NCBI GenBank assembly: GCA_001768155.1
Contig: MENC01000157.1
Coordinates: 1-5,085, forward strand
DNA length: 5,085 nucleotides
DNA from: Bacteroidetes bacterium GWA2_30_7
GTDB lineage: Bacteria; Bacteroidota; Bacteroidia; Bacteroidales; GWF2-33-38
Direction: 5' to 3'
Every line of letters starts with the position of its first letter. The first letter of the stretch is position 1. This document shows positions 1-5,085 of this stretch, in pieces. The notes under the pieces were generated by a model. That model was given only the letters and a program-made list of their open reading frames with translations, ran no database searches and was not told the origin of the DNA. The position numbers and the translations under genes were made by a program.

Positions 1-3000
1 CAAAAGAACTTGAAACTGCACTTGCCGATGTTAAGAAAAAAACAACAGAAGCAGAAAATACCGATAAAGAAGTAAACAATTTAAGAAACGATATAAATAA
101 TCCGGCAAATGCTGCATTCAAAAATAAACTTCAAACTCAATTAGTAGAAAAAACTAATGAGTATAATAGCAAAAAAAATGAAGAATCTGAATTAATTGCA
201 AAATCACAAAAACTTACTTACGAAGTTGATAATCTTAATGATGAAGTTACATTTTTGAAAACATTATCTCAAGAAATTTCTTCCACAAATACCCAGTTAA
301 ATACTACTGCCGAACAAGTAGCTGAAGTTAATAAAACTCAATTAGAAAAAGATATTTACGAAAAAGAATTTACAGCAGATAAGAATTATACTGCAGAAAT
401 AAAAACATCACAAGCCGACACTAATATTAGCACTCTTGAAAATAAATCATCGCAAGTACTAGCCGAATCTACTGCAAATAAAGAAGAAAATACACAAGAT
501 TTATATAATCAAGCTAAACGAAATGAACAAGTTGCCGATTCAATGCATATTTTAATTAATTCTAAAAAAACAGAATTAAATAAAATGCCCGAAGGAACAG
601 ATAAAGAGAAGCTTCAAAAAGAAATAACAGAGTTGGAGTATTTAGCAGAAATAAAAAAACAACAGTCCGACAAAAAATTTGCAATGGCAGTACAATCTGA
701 AAAAAGTAATAATAATACATCAGAAAATAATTCGGATAATGTAGCATACAACGAACAAGCATTCCCATTTGCCGGAAATGAAAATAGTAAAGACCCACAA
801 CAACAGTATGATAAAGAGCTTTTTAAAGCACAATATTATGAAAATATAGCCGATGGTTATCAAAAAAATATCGACATACTTAAATTGGGATTAGATACTG
901 TTAGTAATCAGGAATTAAAGGTTGCAATTCAAGAAAATATTAAACAACTTGAAGCAAATGTTTCAACTAATAAAGATTTAGCCGATGCTTCAACAAAAAA
1001 TGCTGAAAATATAAAATCAAATTCTTCATCAGAAGTATCTACAACCAATATTTCCGAAACTGATTTATTAATAAAAGCAACGAACTATATTCCTGAAAAT
1101 GAAATACCATTAGATGATAAGCAAAAACTTCAATTGGAAACTGCTCCCGAAGATAAATTATTTGCAGATAAATCTTATAAAAACTGGATTGAACAAAAAA
1201 CTGCGGCAGAAAAATTATATAAACAAGCCGAAAGCTCAAAAAACCCTAAAGAAAAAGCTAAATATTTAAAAGAAGCAGATGAAATTTTCGCTAAAGCACA
1301 AAACGACTTCCAAATATATGACGAAACTTATGCACTTGTAAATAATGAAGAACATGAAATTCTCGACGAAGTACTTAATAAAAATAGCTATGTTGCTAAT
1401 AATGCAGATGTTAAACTAGCTAATAGCCTTGAAAATGAATCAAAAATATATTTTAATAAAGCTAGCACAATAAGAAAAAATGCTCCAGCAATAGAAAGTT
1501 ACAATACCAGAGCATCTGAACTCGAAAAAGCAAAAGGATTAGAACAAATTTCAATTTCAAAACAAAAAAATGCACTAGATTTATATATAAAAACCAAAAA
1601 TGATGGAGTTAAACCCGAAATTAAACCTCTTTTAGCAGCAAATTCTACAACAAACAACAAACAACAAACAACAAACAATAAACAAACAACAAACAACAAA
1701 CAACAAACAGCATCAGAAATAACTCTTTTATACGAAGAAGAAGTTGGTTTACAAAAATTCAGAGAACAGGATTATATTGCTACAACAATGATTGAATCTT
1801 CAAATAAGCAAATAGAAGAAATTGAAATACAAAAAGAAAAAGCAAAAGTTCTGAATAATCCAAAAGAAAAAGCAAAACAACTTGCCGAACTATCTGAAAA
1901 AGAGAATAAAGCAAAATTAGAATTAGTTAATGCCTACAAACAATTTGGAAAAGCCGACAGCATTAAATACGATATTTATAAAAATCAACTTGCAGTAATG
2001 GTTGATTCATTATTTGATGTTGGAAATAATACAATAATTGCTAAACAATATATCAAAGAAGCAGATATTTATTATAACGAAGCACAAAAATTAAGAAAAG
2101 ATGAATCAGCTTTAACCTCTGTTGAACAAAAAGTTAGTAGTTTAAAAAAAGCAACAGAATTTGAAAAGAAAGCACTCGACAATCAAGAAGTTGCTGTAAA
2201 TTCAATGATTGAAATTGACCCAATAGTATTTGCATCAAATAATAGTTTAGTGAAAGTTGATGTACTGGAATTACTTAACAAACCAGTTTATGTTACACAT
2301 TTAAAAGCAGAACGCGAAAAATTAGTATTAGATAAAATAAAACTTACTAAAGACGACGTTGAAGCATTCGATGCTGCCAGATTAAAATTGAATGAGGCAG
2401 ATGAGCAATTTAAAGAAGCCGAAACTAATCAGATTCAAGCAGAAGATTTAAGAAAAAAAGCTGCGACAACTAATTCCGAAAAAGAAAAAAAAGCTGCAAT
2501 AAAAGATGCCGAAAAAGCTGAGAAAAAAAGTTTAGAATTAAAAATAAAAGCCTCTGAAAATTACGAATTAGTTAATAATACAAAGTTCTCTATTTACGAA
2601 GATTATGTTAAACCTGTAAGACTTAAAGATAATTCAGATAAAGCCCGACAAGGAAAACAACTCGAAAAAGATGCAAATGTTCATTTTTCTAAGGCTAAAA
2701 AACTTCGTGATAAATATTACACAGATAAAAAACCAAACATAAATTTACTTTCAGAAGCCGATAGTCTTGAAAAAGTAGCAATTGATGAAATGGAACTTGC
2801 TTATGGAATTTATTTGAATATACCAACAGTTGAACAATTAGCTCAAAAAGATTCTTTAATTGTTGAAAATATTGGCGTTAACAAAGACATTGTTTTAAAA
2901 ACAAAAGCCGATATAACATCAGTAAATGAAAAAAATAATAATTTAACAGCCGAAAATATTAACACTGATAAAACAGAAAAAACAGATACTGTAGTAGTTA

Positions 3001-4298
3001 AGCCAATTGTAACAAAACCTGTAAATGTTGAAAAAGACAATAACACAAATATAATAATTGGTGAAAAACCTATAAACGAGCAAAGTACAACCGGAACAAT
3101 TACAAGCAACAAAACTAAAACTAAAACTAATGATAATAAAATTGATTTAAATTCTAAGGATTTTGTATTTGGATTTTCGCTAAAAGCAAAATGTCCGTAT
3201 TCTAATTCAAATCCAATACCTATGAATGTTAAGATTCCGGAATGTATAGTTTTTAAAGTACAAGTTGGAGCATTTGTAAATCCAATCGAACAAACAGCTT
3301 TTAAAGGATTATATCCTGTAACAGGCGAAAAATTGCCAAATTCTAAATATGCAAGATATTTTGTAGGTATGTTCAGGTCAGAAGAAGCTACAAGGATGGT
3401 TTTGAATGAAGTTAAAAAAATGGGTTATCCAGATGCATTTATCGTAGCTTATCTTGATGGAAATAAAATTTCTCCGGTTCAAGCATCAAATATAATTAAA
3501 GCAGGAACCGATAATTGTGTTGCCGATTATTCTAAAATTTCAGCTAATGAAATTCAGATGGTTAAATCGCAAACAACCACTGGAACTGATGTTGCTTTAA
3601 ATGTAAATACAAATAATAAAACAAAAACAATTGCCGAAACAGTTGGAAGAACTGAAGTTAATGCTACAGATATTAAAAACGTTGATGGACTATTATTTTC
3701 AGTTCAAATAGGTGTATTTAAAACCTTACCTACAGCCGATAAAATTCATAATTTGAATCCAATTTATAAAGAACAAACCGAATCTGGTTTTATACGTCTT
3801 ACAACTGGAGTTTTTGATAATTACGAATCTGCCAGAAGCGAAAAAAACAAAATTGTTGGAGTAGGAATAAACGATGCTTTTGTAGTTGCATATCAAAATG
3901 GAAAACGATTAAATCTTGACGAAGCTCGTAGAATTGAAAAGCAAGGAAGTACTAAAAAAGCTTCAACATCTGCAATAAATATTCCCGATAAAGATATATC
4001 AACATCAACTGATAATTCTGATATTATATTTAAAGTTCAGGTTGGAGCTTACGAAAAACAAGTTCCTACAAATGTTGTCAGCTCACTATTGAAAATAGCA
4101 TCAATGAAAGATTTCGAGCAAAAAGCTAACGAAAAAGGAGTTACTTTATATACAGTTGGAAAATTCAAAAATTATGATGAAGCAGTTCAAACCAAAAATA
4201 TAGTTGTAAACAGCGGTGCACCAGATGCATTTGTGATTGCATTTAAAGGAAATAAACAAATTTCAGTCGAAGAAGCAAAAAAATTATTGAACAAGTAA
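1..4298 (+). CDS. Large coiled-coil/helical-repeat protein with three C-terminal SPOR domains (5' end outside window)
   Basis: The reading frame is open from the left edge (first full codon at 3) to TAA at 4296-4298, giving 1431 visible residues; the true start lies upstream. A TTG at 255 lies inside continuous helical coding sequence and is not a credible start. Residues about 1-950 are rich in Lys, Glu, Asn and Ala and predicted helical/coiled coil, with internal repeats of about 205 residues and an Asn/Thr/Gln linker at 549-569. A Thr/Asn/Lys-rich, probably disordered linker covers about 955-1055. Three SPOR domains follow, at about 1082-1157, 1230-1305 and 1341-1420. Known of the family: SPOR domains bind peptidoglycan glycan strands stripped of stem peptides, often at division sites. 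Inference: an exported, wall-associated scaffold or structural protein of the periplasm. Signal peptide and N-terminal domains cannot be seen; similar Bacteroidota proteins, as I recall them, may carry beta-propeller or TPR-like N-termini. Only three Cys are visible (1064, 1081, 1172). Family call is firm, exact role unknown. Confidence 0.9.
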   Translation, partial: KELETALADVKKKTTEAENTDKEVNNLRNDINNPANAAFKNKLQTQLVEKTNEYNSKKNEESELIAKSQKLTYEVDNLNDEVTFLKTLSQEISSTNTQLNTTAEQVAEVNKTQLEKDIYEKEFTADKNYTAEIKTSQADTNISTLENKSSQVLAESTANKEENTQDLYNQAKRNEQVADSMHILINSKKTELNKMPEGTDKEKLQKEITELEYLAEIKKQQSDKKFAMAVQSEKSNNNTSENNSDNVAYNEQAFPFAGNENSKDPQQQYDKELFKAQYYENIADGYQKNIDILKLGLDTVSNQELKVAIQENIKQLEANVSTNKDLADASTKNAENIKSNSSSEVSTTNISETDLLIKATNYIPENEIPLDDKQKLQLETAPEDKLFADKSYKNWIEQKTAAEKLYKQAESSKNPKEKAKYLKEADEIFAKAQNDFQIYDETYALVNNEEHEILDEVLNKNSYVANNADVKLANSLENESKIYFNKASTIRKNAPAIESYNTRASELEKAKGLEQISISKQKNALDLYIKTKNDGVKPEIKPLLAANSTTNNKQQTTNNKQTTNNKQQTASEITLLYEEEVGLQKFREQDYIATTMIESSNKQIEEIEIQKEKAKVLNNPKEKAKQLAELSEKENKAKLELVNAYKQFGKADSIKYDIYKNQLAVMVDSLFDVGNNTIIAKQYIKEADIYYNEAQKLRKDESALTSVEQKVSSLKKATEFEKKALDNQEVAVNSMIEIDPIVFASNNSLVKVDVLELLNKPVYVTHLKAEREKLVLDKIKLTKDDVEAFDAARLKLNEADEQFKEAETNQIQAEDLRKKAATTNSEKEKKAAIKDAEKAEKKSLELKIKASENYELVNNTKFSIYEDYVKPVRLKDNSDKARQGKQLEKDANVHFSKAKKLRDKYYTDKKPNINLLSEADSLEKVAIDEMELAYGIYLNIPTVEQLAQKDSLIVENIGVNKDIVLKTKADITSVNEKNNNLTAENINTDKTEKTDTVVVKPIVTKPVNVEKDNNTNIIIGEKPINEQSTTGTITSNKTKTKTNDNKIDLNSKDFVFGFSLKAKCPYSNSNPIPMNVKIPECIVFKVQVGAFVNPIEQTAFKGLYPVTGEKLPNSKYARYFVGMFRSEEATRMVLNEVKKMGYPDAFIVAYLDGNKISPVQASNIIKAGTDNCVADYSKISANEIQMVKSQTTTGTDVALNVNTNNKTKTIAETVGRTEVNATDIKNVDGLLFSVQIGVFKTLPTADKIHNLNPIYKEQTESGFIRLTTGVFDNYESARSEKNKIVGVGINDAFVVAYQNGKRLNLDEARRIEKQGSTKKASTSAINIPDKDISTSTDNSDIIFKVQVGAYEKQVPTNVVSSLLKIASMKDFEQKANEKGVTLYTVGKFKNYDEAVQTKNIVVNSGAPDAFVIAFKGNKQISVEEAKKLLNK
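834..2820 (+). repeat. Long-period internal protein repeat, about 205 residues, three clear copies and a possible fourth
   Basis: Two motifs recur at nearly constant spacing in the helical part of the large SPOR protein. The motif NPKEKAK starts at 1242 and again at 1857, and a diverged form, NSEKEKK, starts at 2472: steps of exactly 615 nt (205 codons) each. The motif aromatic-aromatic-x-x-A-x-x-[IL]-R appears as YFNKASTIRK (1449), YYNEAQKLRK (2070) and HFSKAKKLRD (2682), 621 and 612 nt apart. A weaker relative, YYENIADGYQKN, sits at 834, exactly 615 nt before 1449. Each unit seems to hold two helical hairpins ending near an aromatic-rich turn (IYDETY, KYDIY, IYEDY). The copies are diverged at DNA level, so these are old duplications, not a recombinogenic DNA repeat. 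Confidence 0.7.
1647..1709 (+). repeat. In-frame heptanucleotide (ACAACAA) tandem tract
   Basis: Within the large CDS there are four perfect ACAACAA units (1647-1674), one variant ACAATAA (1675-1681), a 4-nt partial unit (1682-1685), three more perfect units (1686-1706) and a final ACA. Three heptamers equal seven codons, so the tract encodes repeats of TTNNKQQ, TTNNKQ and TTNNKQQ. The encoded segment is a Thr/Asn/Gln-rich, probably flexible linker between helical modules. Because seven is not a multiple of three, a change by one unit would shift the frame. Confidence 0.9.
3246..4262 (+). other. Three tandem SPOR domain coding segments
   Basis: SPOR1 lies at about 3246-3473 (opens VFKVQVGAF, closes DAFIVAYLDGNKIS), SPOR2 at about 3690-3917 (LFSVQIGVF to DAFVVAYQNGKRL), and SPOR3 at about 4023-4262 (IFKVQVGAY to DAFVIAFKGNKQIS). 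Each has the family's opening beta strand with the xVQxGxF pattern, a middle strand ending in xGxF (VGMF, TGVF, VGKF), a following helix rich in Ala/Glu/Lys, and a last strand. SPOR1 is preceded by the lead-in NPIPMNVKIPEC. The three copies are clearly diverged. The linkers between domains (about 3475-3689 and 3918-4022) are polar and probably disordered. Confidence 0.9.
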
Positions 4299-4309
4299 AA
4301 CATTGCAAA

Positions 4310-4603
4310 ATGACAAATACAAAGAAAAACGAGACTAAAGAACGCAAAAAGAACAAAGATAACTCTTTAGCTAATAAATTAGAGAACAATATGTTGATAC
4401 TTCATAACGATGAAGTTAATACATTTGAGTATGTAATTGATATTTTAATTAAGGTTTGTGGACATAATACCGAACAAGCCGAACAATGTGCCTATATTAC
4501 ACATTACAAAGGAAAATGTGATATTAAAAAAGGTTCGTTTGAATATCTAAAAGTATATAAAGACGATTTAATAAATAAAGGTCTTAATGTTACAATAGAT
4601 TAA
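4310..4603 (+). CDS. clpS: ATP-dependent Clp protease adaptor ClpS
   Basis: This 97-residue protein matches the ClpS family, which binds destabilising N-terminal residues (N-degrons) and hands substrates to the AAA+ unfoldase of Clp protease in the cytoplasm. Visible signatures are the strand LILHNDEVNTFEYVIDIL (residues 29-46), with Asn33 and Asp34 matching the substrate-pocket Asn/Asp of E. coli ClpS (N34, D35), and THYKGKC with His65 matching H66. Phe39 takes the place of the E. coli gate residue Met40. Residues 1-27 form a Lys-rich, probably flexible arm; the family's N-terminal arm is what engages the unfoldase. The ATG at 4310 is the first start after the preceding stop; the 11-nt gap suggests co-transcription with the SPOR gene. 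No Shine-Dalgarno-like sequence is seen, only A-rich sequence, as is usual in Bacteroidota. Translation ends in tandem stops TAA TAA (4601-4606). Identification is firm. Confidence 0.95.
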   Translation: MTNTKKNETKERKKNKDNSLANKLENNMLILHNDEVNTFEYVIDILIKVCGHNTEQAEQCAYITHYKGKCDIKKGSFEYLKVYKDDLINKGLNVTID

Positions 4604-4625
4604 TAATTTGGTAAGTTCTAATTCA

Positions 4626-4652
4626 CGTCATTGCGAGGAACGAAGCAATCTT
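4626..4652. repeat. Half of a dispersed intergenic repeat (CATTGCGAGGAACGAAGC type)
   Basis: The sequence around CATTGCGAGGAACGAAGC (4629-4646) is, from memory, one version of a short GC-richer repeat scattered between genes in many unrelated bacterial genomes, often as two inverted copies. Only one arm is present here: no reverse-complement partner occurs in the rest of the window. The arm has an internal 5-bp stem, ATTGC (4630-4634) with GCAAT (4645-4649), around a 10-nt loop. It starts 22 bases after the clpS stop and stands out from the AT-rich surroundings by composition. Confidence 0.65.
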
Positions 4653-4690
4653 AAACTACTAAAGAGTGTTAATAATAAAATGCCAAAAAA

Positions 4691-4789
4691 CAAAAAACAA
4701 ATGTCAAATAAATTCCAATTCTCAAAATTCTAAATCTCAAAACCGTTTGAATATTAGATAATTGTAATTTGAGATTTATTTGTTTTTTG
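4691..4789. repeat. Patchy AT-rich inverted repeat in the convergent spacer
   Basis: Two separate perfect arms are visible: CAAAAAACAAAT (4691-4702) with its complement ATTTGTTTTTTG (4778-4789), 12 bp, and TAAATCTCAAA (4731-4741) with TTTGAGATTTA (4768-4778), 11 bp. The right arm is compact, while the left arm carries about 28 extra bases (4703-4730) built from the same words (AAATTC, CTCAAA, CAAATAAAT). This looks like a decayed palindromic intergenic element whose left arm gained a partial duplication. No coding potential is evident. Confidence 0.5.
4731..4788 (+). terminator. Possible terminator after clpS
   Basis: On the + strand, the 11-bp stem 4731-4741/4768-4778 is followed at once by the T-rich stretch TTTGTTTTTT (4779-4788), which could act as an intrinsic terminator for the SPOR-clpS transcript. 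Against it are the 26-nt loop and an almost all-AT stem, so it would be weak. Confidence 0.3.
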
Positions 4790-4810
4790 AAGATTGAAAA
4801 TTTGTTATTT

Positions 4811-4832
4811 CTAAAAAACAGCGTTTTCTTAG
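4811..4832 (-). terminator. Hairpin that may end the convergent CBS/ClC gene
   Basis: CTAAAAAAC (4811-4819) pairs with GTTTTCTTAG (4823-4832) around a 3-nt loop: nine pairs with one bulged C at 4828. Read on the - strand it begins 27 nt after the stop codon of the CBS gene and its second arm is GTTTTTTAG, a U-run within the stem. This fits a short AT-rich intrinsic terminator for the - strand gene. Confidence 0.4.
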
Positions 4833-4858
4833 AGGCACTAATAACATAACCATTAGTT

Positions 4859-5085
4859 TTATTCATCAGAAAAGCGAATAAGCATCTTTCGATAAGCAGA
4901 GAAAATTTTTGATTTTGATACAAATCCAATATATTCATCGCCTTTAACCACAGGTAAATTCCATGCCGCAGATTCTTCAAACATTTTCATAATATTTTCC
5001 ATGCTATCGCCAACATTTACAACATTTGGCGGCGTTATCATAAGGTCGGAAACCAAAACACTATTATACAATTCATGGTCAAACA
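4859..5085 (-). CDS. C-terminal CBS domain of a probable ClC-family chloride channel/antiporter (5' part outside window)
   Basis: The frame is open from the right edge (first full codon 5083-5081) to a TAA stop at 4861-4859; 74 codons before the stop are visible, beginning FDHELYNSVLVSDLM. The TTG at 5071 is internal, not a start. The segment SDLMITPPNVVNVGDSMENI, followed by AWNLPVV and YIGFVSKSKIF, is a CBS half of the usual strand-helix-strand-strand-helix form. Established: paired CBS domains bind adenine nucleotides or act as regulatory modules. The ending SKSKIFSAYRKML...FSDE matches, from memory, the tail of Bacteroidota ClC proteins, membrane chloride channels or H+/Cl- antiporters with a cytoplasmic CBS pair. 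The membrane part is off the window, so the ClC assignment rests on this tail; another CBS-bearing protein such as a CorC-like transporter is possible. It converges on clpS with a 255-bp spacer. Confidence 0.8.
   Translation of the reverse strand, partial: FDHELYNSVLVSDLMITPPNVVNVGDSMENIMKMFEESAAWNLPVVKGDEYIGFVSKSKIFSAYRKMLIRFSDE

Noticed and set aside
255..257. TTG as the start codon of the large gene
   Set aside because: The frame continues upstream without a stop to the window edge, with the same helical composition and codon style, and no signal peptide follows this TTG.
562..3112. Four open frames on the - strand inside the large CDS (562-798, 1039-1239, 1499-1699, 2843-3112)
   Set aside because: They encode Leu/Phe/Val-rich strings that mirror the Lys/Glu/Asn-rich protein on the other strand; no start signals or family motifs. 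Hydrophobic appearance is a by-product of composition.
4746..4771. Bacteroidota-like promoter (TTTG box with a TAATTTG box downstream)
   Set aside because: Spacing and the second box do not fit the TTTG / TAnnTTTG consensus, and it points into the 3' end of the opposite gene with nothing to transcribe.
4604..4858. CRISPR array or small RNA gene in the spacer
   Set aside because: No regularly spaced direct repeats with unique spacers are present, and the hairpins are short and AT-rich with no recognisable RNA family.
4669..4980. 103-codon open frame on the - strand overlapping the CBS gene end
   Set aside because: It overlaps the well-supported CBS domain in another frame and runs through the AT-rich repeat spacer; its translation is low complexity and matches no family I know.
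5069..5071. TTG as the start of a small stand-alone CBS protein
   Set aside because: The frame is open upstream to the window edge and the residues before it (FDHE) fit the continuing ClC-type tail.

Overview
The window looks like a piece of chromosome from an AT-rich Bacteroidota bacterium, probably of the Bacteroidia/Bacteroidales type. Three things point there. The ClpS is of the Bacteroidota kind (HNDEVNTFEYVI core). The SPOR domains have the NPIP...PE...FKVQVGAF lead-in and DAFVVAY-type ends that I associate with this phylum. There is no Shine-Dalgarno-like sequence in front of clpS. Base composition is strongly AT-rich, roughly 30% G+C by eye. No phage, CRISPR, transposase, tRNA or rRNA is visible.

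Layout: (1) Positions 1-4298, + strand, hold the 3' part of one very large gene that enters from the left edge. At least 1431 residues are visible: a long Lys/Glu/Asn/Ala-rich helical region with a roughly 205-residue internal repeat, a low-complexity linker encoded by a 7-nt tandem repeat, a second disordered linker, and three C-terminal SPOR (peptidoglycan-binding) domains. (2) Eleven bases later, on the same strand, lies clpS (4310-4603), the N-degron adaptor of the ClpAP-type protease. (3) Positions 4604-4858 form a 255-bp spacer between convergent genes. It holds one half of a dispersed repeat of the CATTGCGAGGAACGAAGC type, a patchy AT-rich inverted repeat, and a small hairpin that could end the opposite gene. 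(4) Positions 4859-5085, - strand, encode the C-terminal end of a gene entering from the right edge. It is a CBS domain that closely resembles the tail of Bacteroidota ClC-family chloride channels/antiporters.

How they work together: the SPOR protein and clpS are probably co-transcribed, but no functional link is evident beyond adjacency. The SPOR protein should act in the periplasm or cell envelope, whereas ClpS is cytoplasmic. The convergent CBS/ClC gene belongs to a separate transcript.

I do not see a clear new biological system here. The points most worth a second look are the heptanucleotide tract inside the large gene (its unit is not a multiple of three, so slippage would switch the C-terminal SPOR domains off), the long-period internal repeats with triple SPOR domains, the half-element in the spacer, and a marked preference for C-ending codons before codons starting with GA.
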